Positions 48,842 to 57,084 of a stretch of DNA of 64,000 bases are shown here, in pieces. Location of the stretch: NCBI RefSeq assembly GCF_001548095.1, contig NZ_AP014815.1, forward strand, positions 1,115,656-1,179,655, in the 5' to 3' direction. Numbering within the stretch: the stretch's first letter is position 1; every line of letters begins with the position of its first letter. The position numbers and the translations under genes are program-made. This DNA is from Geminocystis sp. NIES-3708 (lineage in GTDB: Bacteria; Cyanobacteriota; Cyanobacteriia; Cyanobacteriales; Cyanobacteriaceae). The notes beneath the pieces are model-generated. The model saw only the letters and a program-made list of their open reading frames with translations. It searched no databases and was not told where the DNA came from.

Positions 48842-49100
48842 ATTGTCTTCTTTCATTTTTCGTTGCTGATCTGGCACTAATAATTCTTATTCTATCATTT
48901 CTGATAGTATAAACCACAATTAAAAGACGACCTTTGTAAGATTCCCCGATAATCCACTCTCTTTCTTCTTGCCAAGAATGTTCAGGATCGGGAGCGATTA
49001 ATGCTAGACTATCCATCCATACTGTACTTGCTTCCTCAAAAGAAATTCCATGTTTTTTGATGTTGATTTCGTATTTATTTTTATGCCATTCAAATTCCAA
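48831..49100 (-). CDS. brnT: BrnT-family toxin
   Basis: An 89-residue ribonuclease-like toxin of the RelE superfamily. The hallmark N-terminus is FEWHKNKYEINIKKHGISFEEA, spanning residues 3-24, followed by FEEASTVW, REWIIGES, RLLIVVYTIRNDRIRIISAR and a C-terminal ATKNERRQYE with the usual basic/acidic end. The start is TTG at 49100, with AGAGGAAG upstream; no ATG exists before an in-frame stop. The toxin gene is intact while its antitoxin gene carries a stop. The 48387-48415 and 49100-49127 leader sequences are similar (GGGGAAGCCTGTGAGAGAC against GAGGAAGCGTGTTAGAGAC). Confidence 0.87.
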   Translation of the reverse strand: MEFEWHKNKYEINIKKHGISFEEASTVWMDSLALIAPDPEHSWQEEREWIIGESYKGRLLIVVYTIRNDRIRIISARSATKNERRQYEQ

Positions 49101-49204
49101 GTCTCTAACACGCTTCCTCTAAGTATATTTTTAGATTTTTCAGACTCTAATCTGTTTTAATGGATTATACCTTATCAAAAGCGATCGCACTGTCCCCTCA
49201 AAAA

Positions 49205-49375
49205 AGATTGAACCTTTAACCACATCAACATCACTTCATAAGCACGATCGCACCCTTAACCACATCAACATTATGACCTAAGAACGATCGAACCCTTAAC
49301 CACATCAACATTACCTCATAAGCTCGGTCAGCCACGCTGTGCCTTCGGCATCGCACCTTGAAGCATATCAACACT
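49205..49375. repeat. 40-bp tandem repeat cluster 2 (chlD-end-like)
   Basis: Four head-to-tail units start at exactly 49205, 49245, 49285 and 49325. Each has a GATCG(A/C)ACC core, TTAACCACATCAACAT and CATAAGC-type end. The fourth is interrupted by about 20 bp containing GTGCCTTCGGCATCGCACC. Units 1-3 differ from each other at a few positions, so they have drifted. There are no unique spacers, so this is not a CRISPR array. The cluster sits between brnT and hicA. Confidence 0.85.
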
Positions 49376-49404
49376 GCAAATTAATCATTTAATCTTAAAC
49401 TATG

Positions 49405-49617
49405 TCAATCAAATTTAATACCAGACTGTTCTTCAATGGCTTTTAATGTGCCAATAGGAATTATTTTTCCTTGATGAATAGGTACAATAGCTGTTCTTTG
49501 AGTACTATAATTAAATAATTTTAGATGAGAACCTGTTTGCGAAATTTCTATAAAACCTTTATTTTTTGGTTGCTTAATGATTTCTTTGGATGTTAAACGA
49601 GGAGATTTAGAAGACAT
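49405..49617 (-). CDS. hicA: HicA-family toxin
   Basis: A 70-residue dsRBD-like mRNA interferase. The family core is present: SKEIIKQPKNKGFIEISQTG, then GSHLKLF with the catalytic His, RTAIVPIHQGKIIPIGTLKA and a final EEQSGI. It lies 13 nt downstream of the HicB gene on the same strand, antitoxin first. The pair appears intact, unlike several toxin-antitoxin genes nearby. Confidence 0.88.
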   Translation of the reverse strand: MSSKSPRLTSKEIIKQPKNKGFIEISQTGSHLKLFNYSTQRTAIVPIHQGKIIPIGTLKAIEEQSGIKFD

Positions 49618-49630
49618 TTTTAATTGTTTT

Positions 49631-49837
49631 TTAAACTAAGATTTCGATGCGATTATTAATATCATTATTCGATGAAATTTCAGGTATTGGTTCTAAAAGT
49701 AATTGAATGGCATCTTTTAGGTTTTCGATGGCTTCTTCTTTTGTATCTCCGCAGGAAGAAATATAGTTTGATTCAGGACAAGTAGCAGAATAAGATTGTG
49801 CATCTTCATCCCATTCTAATATTGCTTTAACAATCAT
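49631..49837 (-). CDS. hicB: HicB-family antitoxin (short form)
   Basis: A 68-residue protein with the HicB partial RNase-H-like fold: VKAILEWDEDAQSYSATCPE, then YISSCGDTKEEAIENLKDAI. It lacks a C-terminal DNA-binding extension, as in other short HicB forms, so regulation may need a partner. It precedes hicA by 13 nt and forms a standard neutralising pair. A single 40-bp-type repeat unit lies between it and the DUF4926 gene. Confidence 0.87.
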   Translation of the reverse strand: MIVKAILEWDEDAQSYSATCPESNYISSCGDTKEEAIENLKDAIQLLLEPIPEISSNNDINNRIEILV

Positions 49838-49894
49838 TGTGATTTATTTTGATTAAAATAATATTGATTTTGTCTATATATTAACTTATTTTCA

Positions 49895-49921
49895 CGATCG
49901 AATCTTCAACCAATCAAAATT
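49895..49921. repeat. single partial copy of the 40-bp repeat
   Basis: CGATCGAATCTTCAACCA followed by ATCAAAATT matches the repeat core at about 23 of 28 positions. It occupies the whole boundary between the hicBA and DUF4926/DUF6883 modules. Confidence 0.6.
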
Positions 49922-49922
49922 A

Positions 49923-50168
49923 CTAAGCAACTTCAGATAAAAGTCTTACAGTAGGTATATCTGATTTAGTCGGTTGACGAAAATAACTCATAGGTAGCGT
50001 GACAACCGATCTTGTATTTCCTAATAAATCAAAAAACTCGACACTGTAACCAGTTTCTAAACCACTAACATTATGTATATCTACAACTGTGCCAATATCA
50101 CCAGCAAATAAACCATCTTCGACTATATCTTTTAATAAAATTACATCAGAATAAAGAGCAAAATTCAT
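49923..50168 (-). CDS. DUF4926-domain protein
   Basis: An 81-residue protein (Met at 50168; six more residues are open upstream) with the DUF4926 pattern FALYSDVILLKDIVEDGL, GDIGTVVDIHN and YSVEFFDLLGNTRSVVTLP. This small beta-barrel family is commonly found beside DUF6883 genes. The upstream DUF6883 gene ends 21 nt away, so the two form a unit that is toxin-antitoxin-like by size and setting; that function is inferred. Confidence 0.82.
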   Translation of the reverse strand: MNFALYSDVILLKDIVEDGLFAGDIGTVVDIHNVSGLETGYSVEFFDLLGNTRSVVTLPMSYFRQPTKSDIPTVRLLSEVA

Positions 50169-50189
50169 ACTGTTTAAAACCTCCAATTT

Positions 50190-50522
50190 TTATTCAGGAA
50201 TCATCGTAATTAATCGAGGAATTTCTGTACCTTTGTCAATTTGCCATATACTTTTCATCAATAAGGGCTTGTGAATAGGAGTAAGTATTTCTGATATTAT
50301 TTCGTATCTTATGCCATAGGATGTTTCTTTGATAATAGAAACTTCTGCATTGAGATGAAACTTGCGAATATCTGACTCTAATTGTTGCCAATTTTCAGGA
50401 GAATAGCCATAATTAAGCAACATTTTTGCTTTTGAACCTCCCCTTTTGTGATTAATATTCAATAAATAATCTATTATTTTCGATTTTTCAATGATGGCGA
50501 GATCGAAATTAGGAATTTGCAT
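50190..50522 (-). CDS. DUF6883-domain protein
   Basis: A 110-residue protein with the DUF6883 opening IPNFDLAIIEKSKIIDYLLN, then HKRGGSKAKMLLNYGYSPEN, and a C-terminal IWQIDKGTEIPRLITMIP. It is the first gene of a two-gene unit with DUF4926. The family is typical of mobile or stress islands and often lies among toxin-antitoxin genes; activity is unknown. The module is bounded on both sides by 40-bp-type repeats. Confidence 0.8.
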   Translation of the reverse strand: MQIPNFDLAIIEKSKIIDYLLNINHKRGGSKAKMLLNYGYSPENWQQLESDIRKFHLNAEVSIIKETSYGIRYEIISEILTPIHKPLLMKSIWQIDKGTEIPRLITMIPE

Positions 50523-50569
50523 TACACTTCACTCCCAATTATTTTTATTATTTCATTATATCTCATGAG

Positions 50570-50670
50570 CTCAATCACACCTTAAAGCATATCAACATTA
50601 CTTCAGAAGAAAGATCGAACCCTTAACCATATCAACATTATTTCAAAAGCACTATCGCACCCCTTAACAA
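50570..50670. repeat. 40-bp repeat cluster 3 (chlD-end-like)
   Basis: Two and a half tandem units: 50570-50611 (CTCAATCACACCTTAAAG then CATATCAACATTA), 50612-50651 (AGATCGAACCCTTAACCA then TATCAACATTA) and a partial from 50652. The first unit is the repeat that looks most like the real chlD 3' end (CTCAT, AATC-CACC, GC-ATAT). It lies between the DUF6883 module and the pentapeptide gene. Confidence 0.75.
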
Positions 50671-50720
50671 TAATATCCTAAATTAAGATTATGTTGTACA
50701 ACACATACATAATAAAATTG

Positions 50721-52112
50721 TTATGACCAACCTTCAATTGCACCTGCTACGAATGCACCGATGGGATTAGTTTTTATTGCTTCTAATAATCCTTGTTGAA
50801 AGGCTTGAATCGTTTTTTGTTTCCAATTAGGATCATCTTCAATCTTATTAATAACTTTGGTCGCAACTATCATTTGTTGAACAGTACTATCAATAGAAGA
50901 ATCTTTGCATAAATCATTGATTAAAGTTTCAATTCTGGTAACGGTTTGATTCAAGCTCGAATCAGTATAATTGTTTATCACATTACCAGTATAATCTCTC
51001 CCCGCAACTCCCCCACTGATTTTAGCACCTCGAAAGTCATTATAAGTTTGGTTATCTTTTTCTGCCATTGTTTTAATTATATTTAATAATTTCGTATTAT
51101 TTTTTCTTTTAGATTCTATCTCTTTCTGTAAGGATTTGTTATGGGAACTTAGTAATTTAATTTGATTTTCTTTTGAATCAAGAATAGGTTGATAATATTG
51201 CCAAAAAGATTTTTCTACTTCTCCTTTATCTATTTGATTAAGTTGAGCAGTATTTATTCTTACAACAAATATACCATCATCTTTGTGTTCAATGCCTCGA
51301 ACTGATAAGTCTTGACGGCCGTCTTCTACCCGTAAATTATTAAAAGAAGTTAAAAAAGCACTCCAATCAATACCATTACTAAATATTAGATCAATTGTAT
51401 TCATTACTTTTTTGATTAAGCGTTGAAAATCACCTTGATCAAATATTTTATTTGGATCAGAAGGACGACGTTCTTGTTCAGGCAATCGTAAATAAATATA
51501 ATCACAAATAACCTCATCGAGATTTGTATAACTATTAATATTCCAATCTTCAATACAAGCACCTGTCAATTTTGCTTTTTGAAAATTCGTGAATATTGCT
51601 TGAACTGCACACAAATTAGTTGATCTTAAATCAGCTTTCGTTAAGTCTGCCGATGTTAAATCAGCTTGTTCTAAAGTAGAGGCGAACAATTTAGCATTAC
51701 AAAGACTTGTACTTATTAGTTTAGCCCCCAAAAAATTAACTTCTCTGAGATCCGCACATCTAAAATCGGCAAAGGATAAGTTAGCTCCTTCAAGATTCGC
51801 ACCAAAAAGATTGACTCCAAAACAATTTGCCTCTCTCAAATTCGCTTTACTCAAGTTAGCTCCGGAAAGATTAACCCATCTGATTCCAGCGACAGGAGGT
51901 TTAAAATAAATTTCCCTAATTTGTTGCTCTTTCAAAGTCGCATTTTGTAAATCCATAATTGAAGTATTAGGTTTAATTTTCCACTCAATAAGATTCACTC
52001 CAATTAAATCTGCACCAACTAAATCAGGTTTGATGTCTGGATTTTCCTGTCTCCATTTATTCCATACTTCCACACCTTTGTTTAGTATTCTTAAGTGTTC
52101 TTCATTTGCCAT
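50721..52112 (-). CDS. pentapeptide-repeat protein with C-terminal helical module
   Basis: A 463-residue protein. Residues about 25-190 hold pentapeptide repeats of the A(D/N)Lxx type (SGANLSKANLREANCFGVNL; GANLEGANLSFADFRCADLR), which build a right-handed beta-helix. A coiled-coil segment lies near 300-345. A Gly/Asn-rich stretch (SGGVAGRDYTGNVINNYTDS) leads to a helical end finishing AIKTNPIGAFVAGAIEGWS, a tail recurring in cyanobacterial accessory proteins. It is the module next to the chlD 3' end. The role is unknown; a similar Gly/Asn linker occurs in the 497-residue protein near chlH. Confidence 0.78.
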   Translation of the reverse strand: MANEEHLRILNKGVEVWNKWRQENPDIKPDLVGADLIGVNLIEWKIKPNTSIMDLQNATLKEQQIREIYFKPPVAGIRWVNLSGANLSKANLREANCFGVNLFGANLEGANLSFADFRCADLREVNFLGAKLISTSLCNAKLFASTLEQADLTSADLTKADLRSTNLCAVQAIFTNFQKAKLTGACIEDWNINSYTNLDEVICDYIYLRLPEQERRPSDPNKIFDQGDFQRLIKKVMNTIDLIFSNGIDWSAFLTSFNNLRVEDGRQDLSVRGIEHKDDGIFVVRINTAQLNQIDKGEVEKSFWQYYQPILDSKENQIKLLSSHNKSLQKEIESKRKNNTKLLNIIKTMAEKDNQTYNDFRGAKISGGVAGRDYTGNVINNYTDSSLNQTVTRIETLINDLCKDSSIDSTVQQMIVATKVINKIEDDPNWKQKTIQAFQQGLLEAIKTNPIGAFVAGAIEGWS

Positions 52113-52274
52113 AATTATCTTTGAGTTTTTAAAGAGAAATTTTTGGGCGTTGCTGAGTTAAAGTATGAAAATAAAAACTCAGCAATCTGGAATGCTTATT
52201 ATTCAATTGTTTAGCAGGTGCAAATATAAATCGTACTCGAAACCGACAACGCTTTAATTTTATCTTATAAAAAA

Positions 52275-54311
52275 CTACCTCATTTCACTAATCGCACCCT
52301 TTGCCATATTCGCAATAGCCTGATCTGTAGCCTTTGGTAACTGATAATAAGTGCCTCCTGCGGTATTTGCCAACTCCTTACCGAAGCCCGTAGAAACAAA
52401 CTTCTTCTCTGTGTCGATAACCAGTAATTTCATGCCCATAGCACGGATTTTTGTGGCAATATCCAACAATTCCGCCTTAATGTCGGGTTTTTCCCCTTCC
52501 TCAAGGGTTTCACCCAACGATCGAGCCAGAGGAATATTCCCCCTTCCGTCAGTGATTGCTACAATCACCACCTGTCCAATATCCCCCGACATTTGTGCAT
52601 TTATTCCTACATGAACCGCCTGAGTTAAAGCATGGGATAAAGGCGAACCCCCACCGCAAGGCAGGGTTTCCAAACGGGTACGGGCTAAAGTAATGGAACG
52701 AGTAGGAGGTAATAATACGTCCGCTTGTTCACCTCGGAAGGGAATTAACGCCACCTGATCTCGATTTTCGTAGGCTTCCGTTAATAAGCGCATTACCGCC
52801 CCCTTTGCTGACTGCATCCGATTAAGCGCCATCGATCCCGAAGCATCCACAACAAAGACGATTAAAGCCCCTGCTTTCCTTGCGAGGCGTTTTGACCTCA
52901 AATCACTCTGTTCCACGATCACACGGCGATTAGGATTGCGTTCCCTGCGACTTTTTTGGTAGGGTGCCGCCGCCCTCAAAGTAGCATCAACGGCGATGCG
53001 TCTTACCTTGCCTTTGGGTATCATCGGCTTGATATACCGCCCTCTGTCATCGGAAAAAATCAGGTTACGAGCGCCAGATTTTCCTTGTCTTTGGGCTTGT
53101 TGAGCAAAATACAACACACTGGGATCTAAAATTACCCCTTCAATATCAAAAATGAACTCTTCTGGAACTTGGGGCGTTTCATTTTGTTCCTGATTTTCAT
53201 CCTCTTTTTTATCTTCTTCCGTTTCCTCCTCTTTTTCTTCTTCCCCTTCATCCTCACCTTGATCTTGAGGTTGTGGAGGTGGCGGCGGTGGGGGTTGCAT
53301 TTGATCTTCGGGCGGTTGTTGCTGAATAATGGTTGTACGAGGAACAATTACTAACTCAACAGCCTTGCGTAAATCATCAGCAGTGACGTTATTTCTTCCT
53401 TCTAAGGCGGCGGCTGCCATAGCGACTCTGACGGCAAAAATTTCCGCTCGATGTCCTTCTACACCACCTCTAATGGCTTCTTCTACCAAATATTTAATCT
53501 GTTCAGGAGTTATTTTCACCTCTTTGAGCCATTCCCTAGCCAAAATGATTTCGGTTTTGAGTGCATCCATGTCTTCGTCATACTGCTCAAGGAATTTCAC
53601 GGGAGATGACGCATAATCGATTACTTGATCCACCGCTTGGACTCTTTCATCTAAAGCTAAGACTCCATCTGCACTAAGGGCGATAGCAATTCTGTCTAAT
53701 AAATGTTCTCGTAATGCACCTTCTTCGGGGTTATAGGTAGCAATAAGTAAAGGTTTGCATGGATGCGCAAAACTGATCCCCTCCCGTTCAATTTGGTTTT
53801 TACCATCAGTTAAAACCGTTAACAGTTGATTAGCGATTTGGTCATCCAACAAGTTAATTTCATCGATATATAATACTCCTCGATGGGCTTGTGCCAACAA
53901 TCCGGGCTGAAATACAGGTTCACCTCTTTGCACGGATTGCTCCACATCCACCGAACCTAAAAGCCTGTCTTCGGTAACGCCTAAAGGTATTTGTATAAAG
54001 GGTGCTTTGATTACTTCCGTAGGGATTTGATCAGGTGCTGTATCAGCGTATTGTTGCCATGTATCACTATCCCAATCTTCGGAATTTTCAGGCTCACAGT
54101 TAAAGCGATTATCTTTAATTACTTCAATGGGAGGTAATAGGGCATGAATACCCCTTGCCATGACCGATTTAGCTGTACCACGCTTACCTGCGATCGCCAC
54201 ACCTCCCAAGGCTGGATCAACGGCGGCGAGAAGAAGGGCAGTTTTAATGGCTTGTTGTCCGATAACCGCAGTTAAGGGAAAATTGATATTTTTAGTGGTT
54301 AATGTGGACAT
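52275..54311 (-). CDS. chlD: magnesium chelatase subunit D
   Basis: ChlD couples the AAA+ motor ChlI to ChlH in Mg insertion. The 678-residue protein has an N-terminal AAA+ domain ([60 protein letters not shown]), a Pro-rich then strongly acidic linker (PPPPPPPQ followed by a Glu/Lys run, about 335-375), and a von Willebrand A domain with the metal site [12 protein letters not shown] near 488 and [12 protein letters not shown]. The ChlD Walker A is degenerate, as is normal. Both chelatase genes point leftward, 4.6 kb apart. The last 40 nt resemble the 40-bp repeats found downstream. Confidence 0.96.
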   Translation of the reverse strand: MSTLTTKNINFPLTAVIGQQAIKTALLLAAVDPALGGVAIAGKRGTAKSVMARGIHALLPPIEVIKDNRFNCEPENSEDWDSDTWQQYADTAPDQIPTEVIKAPFIQIPLGVTEDRLLGSVDVEQSVQRGEPVFQPGLLAQAHRGVLYIDEINLLDDQIANQLLTVLTDGKNQIEREGISFAHPCKPLLIATYNPEEGALREHLLDRIAIALSADGVLALDERVQAVDQVIDYASSPVKFLEQYDEDMDALKTEIILAREWLKEVKITPEQIKYLVEEAIRGGVEGHRAEIFAVRVAMAAAALEGRNNVTADDLRKAVELVIVPRTTIIQQQPPEDQMQPPPPPPPQPQDQGEDEGEEEKEEETEEDKKEDENQEQNETPQVPEEFIFDIEGVILDPSVLYFAQQAQRQGKSGARNLIFSDDRGRYIKPMIPKGKVRRIAVDATLRAAAPYQKSRRERNPNRRVIVEQSDLRSKRLARKAGALIVFVVDASGSMALNRMQSAKGAVMRLLTEAYENRDQVALIPFRGEQADVLLPPTRSITLARTRLETLPCGGGSPLSHALTQAVHVGINAQMSGDIGQVVIVAITDGRGNIPLARSLGETLEEGEKPDIKAELLDIATKIRAMGMKLLVIDTEKKFVSTGFGKELANTAGGTYYQLPKATDQAIANMAKGAISEMR

Positions 54312-54450
54312 TGATATAGATTTTATTATAAATGCGATGTAAGCTATATTTTACCGTACATTGGTTATAGGCTCGATTAGCCTCAAAAAAGAGTTAGAAT
54401 CACTAATTTTTAAAAGTATAATAAGCACATCTAAAGTTTCTCTAAATTTT

Positions 54451-56547
54451 ATGGCTAATACTATTTGTTGTCTCAATCCTTATTGCGAACATCCTAATAA
54501 TTTACCGAAGCAAGAACTTTGTAAGTATTGTGGAAATAAATTAGTTACTCTCAGAAATCGTTATCAACCAATTAGATTAATTTCCGATGAAGGAGGATTT
54601 GGACGTACCTATTTAGCAGAAGATTTAGATAAACTCAATACTGAATGTATTATTAAACAACTTGCTCCTCAAGTTCAAGGTACTGAAGCATTAAAAAAAG
54701 CGACAGAGTTATTTGCTCAAGAAGCTCGACAGTTACAAGAATTGGGTGAAAATCCCCAAATTCCACAATTATTAGCCTATTTTGAAGAAGAAGGCTATTT
54801 ATATTTAATTCAACAGTATATTAGAGGCAAAACTTTAGATAAATTAATTACTCAGAAAGTCTGGAATGAACAAAAAGTTAAAAATTTTTTAACCAATATT
54901 TTACCAGTGTTAAAGTTAATACATGGCAAAAATATTATTCATCGGGATATCAAACCAACTAATATTATTCAAAGAGAAGAAGATGGACAATATATCCTAA
55001 TTGATTTTGGAGCTTCGAAGGAATTAAGAAAGACTATTGCCACAAAAGCCACTCAAATTGGAACATTTGGTTACGCACCTTTTGAACAACTAACAGAAGG
55101 AAATGCTTATCCATCCAGTGATTTATATTCATTAGGAGTTATTTGCTTTTATTTACTAACTGGAGAAGATCCAAATAATTTATATATTAATCAAGGTTAT
55201 CAATGGGTAAAAAATTGGGATTTATATTTGAAACAACCTATTTCTCATAATTTTAAAAATATCTTAAATTTGTTATTGCAAAAAGATCATAAAAATAGAT
55301 TATCTTCTGCTCAAGAAGTTGTTGATATTTTATCAAAATCATCTTTATATCAAAAAAAATCATTCAGCAAAAATATCCCAAAAACAGAACGTATTATACC
55401 TTCTTCCACATTAGAAAAAACTGTATTAGTTGCTCCAGCAGGAAGAAAAAATAAGAATTATCCTGAACAAGCTAACAAAAATGTGAATTCAACAAAAATA
55501 AGTAAAATAAAAAAGAAAAAAAGTATATTTGACTTATTTCACGATTATGATGCTTATATTTATGTAACTATCGCCATTCTCATAATTGTACCGATGATAA
55601 TATCTGGCTATAAAGATCATTCTTTAAATAACCTTAATACTTCTTTAGAACAATCAAAAATTCCTCAAGAAAGAATTGAAATTAACACTCAAAGAATAAG
55701 AATAAATCCTAGAGAAACTGCTTTTTATGTTAGTCGTGGATTGGCATATTACGATTTAAAAGATTGGGAAAATGCGTTTTCTGATTTTTCTAAAGCGATT
55801 GAACTAGATCCTTCTAATGATCCAGCTTACAATAATATTGGAAATGTATATAGTCGATTAGATAATTCTCAAAAAGCGATAGAAAATTATGATACTTCAA
55901 TTAAATTAAATGGTAATAATCCTACTGCCTATAGTAATAGGGGAAGTAGTTATATTACATTAAAAGAATATAAAAAAGCTCTTGCTGATGCCAATAAAGC
56001 CATTGAATTAGATCCCAATATTGCATCGGCTTATAATGTTCGTGGGGATGTTTATGTTGAGTTCAAACAATATGATAAAGCAATCACTGAATATAATAAA
56101 GCTATTGAATTGGAAAAAAAAGATAATGATCCATTATGGGATGAATCTACAACCTACAATAGTAGGGCGATACTTTATAATATTTTAGAAAAATATGAAC
56201 AAGCAATCGTTGATGTAGAAGAAGCCCTTAAACTTGATATCAATAACGAGAATTCTTATGACATTGGAGCGGACGCATACAAAGGATTGAAACAATATTC
56301 TAAAGCAATTTTTTACTATGATACATCTATAAGGTTAAATCCCAAAAACTCTTATTCTTATTTTGGTCGTGGTTTAACTTATATTGAAATGAAAGAATAT
56401 AAAAAAGCCATAGCTGATTACAATAAAGTAATTGAGCTTAAACCCAATGATGCTTCTGCATATAATAATCGGGGCGTTGCCTACGAAAGATTCGGAGACT
56501 CCCAAAAAGCTCAAGCAGATTTTGCTAAAGCTGAACAATTAAAATAA
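54451..56547 (+). CDS. Ser/Thr protein kinase with zinc ribbon, membrane helix and TPRs
   Basis: A 698-residue kinase (start MANTICCLNPYCEHP at 54451; the frame opens at 54361). A zinc ribbon (CCLNPYC, CKYCGNKL) is followed by the kinase domain (about 40-290): EGGFGRTYLAED, invariant Lys in CIIKQL, IIHRDIKPTNII, LIDFGASKEL and the GTFGYAPFEQ activation segment typical of cyanobacterial kinases. A membrane helix (YIYVTIAILIIVPMIISGY, about 367-386) leads to about seven TPR units (416-695; AIELDPSNDPAYNNIGNVYS). A membrane sensor kinase with a periplasmic or cytoplasmic TPR scaffold is likely. Confidence 0.92.
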   Translation: MANTICCLNPYCEHPNNLPKQELCKYCGNKLVTLRNRYQPIRLISDEGGFGRTYLAEDLDKLNTECIIKQLAPQVQGTEALKKATELFAQEARQLQELGENPQIPQLLAYFEEEGYLYLIQQYIRGKTLDKLITQKVWNEQKVKNFLTNILPVLKLIHGKNIIHRDIKPTNIIQREEDGQYILIDFGASKELRKTIATKATQIGTFGYAPFEQLTEGNAYPSSDLYSLGVICFYLLTGEDPNNLYINQGYQWVKNWDLYLKQPISHNFKNILNLLLQKDHKNRLSSAQEVVDILSKSSLYQKKSFSKNIPKTERIIPSSTLEKTVLVAPAGRKNKNYPEQANKNVNSTKISKIKKKKSIFDLFHDYDAYIYVTIAILIIVPMIISGYKDHSLNNLNTSLEQSKIPQERIEINTQRIRINPRETAFYVSRGLAYYDLKDWENAFSDFSKAIELDPSNDPAYNNIGNVYSRLDNSQKAIENYDTSIKLNGNNPTAYSNRGSSYITLKEYKKALADANKAIELDPNIASAYNVRGDVYVEFKQYDKAITEYNKAIELEKKDNDPLWDESTTYNSRAILYNILEKYEQAIVDVEEALKLDINNENSYDIGADAYKGLKQYSKAIFYYDTSIRLNPKNSYSYFGRGLTYIEMKEYKKAIADYNKVIELKPNDASAYNNRGVAYERFGDSQKAQADFAKAEQLK

Positions 56548-56812
56548 TACAGCACCAATATCATAAAAAACTTTAGTATAATTATCGAATTATTTCAAAA
56601 ATTCAAACTGTTAATTATGAATAAAAATATTACTATTCCTGTTAAATTAGAAATAGCTACCACTTTTGGTAATTAACCTTTAAAAAAGAAAAATCAAATA
56701 CAAAATTTTCTGAGTTCACAATTAGAAATAGTTTTAAAATCTAAGCACTCTTTACTAAAATTTTTTTCTGGAACTTATTTAATTTCAGTATTATTTTATT
56801 TGCATCAAAATT
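56548..56812. other. degenerate intergenic region
   Basis: AT-rich sequence holding only a 19-codon ORF at 56617 (MNKNITIPVKLEIATTFGN) and short open stretches after it. Nothing here can be assigned. It may be decayed coding DNA, since a toxin-antitoxin remnant follows directly. Confidence 0.35.
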
Positions 56813-57014
56813 TTAAATATAATCAAAGAGTTTTAGTGTGCGATCGCTACGTTTTTCTCGAAAACTTTTCTGTTTTAGCCGTAAGAGCTTATTTTCAGCA
56901 ATTAAAGCTAAATCATTGCCATTATATCTTTTAATGACAATAATTTTACTATAATCAATCATAAACTTGATCTATCACTATGGCTAAATTTTCTTTTAAT
57001 AGAGGGCAATTCAT
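56813..57014 (-). pseudogene. Phd/YefM-type antitoxin remnant with a 1-nt frameshift
   Basis: From ATG 57014 the frame reads MNCPLLKENLAIVIDQVYD and stops. With one T removed near 56957 it continues DYSKIIVIKRYNGNDLALIA, ENKLLRLKQKS and on to TAA at 56813, giving 66 residues. The pattern ENLxxxIDQVxDDxxxIxIxRxNGxxxALIAxxxL is that of Phd/YefM antitoxins. No toxin gene is adjacent; the only YoeB-like piece in the window lies 8.4 kb away. Confidence 0.6.
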
Positions 57015-57084
57015 GTCTGTAAATTAATATTAATTTCCTTAATAGTCAGACTAAATTAAATCATCTATAAATTAATTCTTCAAT

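Noticed and set aside
49205-49375. Possible CRISPR array from regularly spaced repeats
   Set aside because: Units are contiguous 40-bp tandem copies with no unique spacers, and no cas genes are present.
53132-53347. ORFs on both strands within the ChlD acidic linker
   Set aside because: They are frame shadows of the Pro/Glu-rich low-complexity region.
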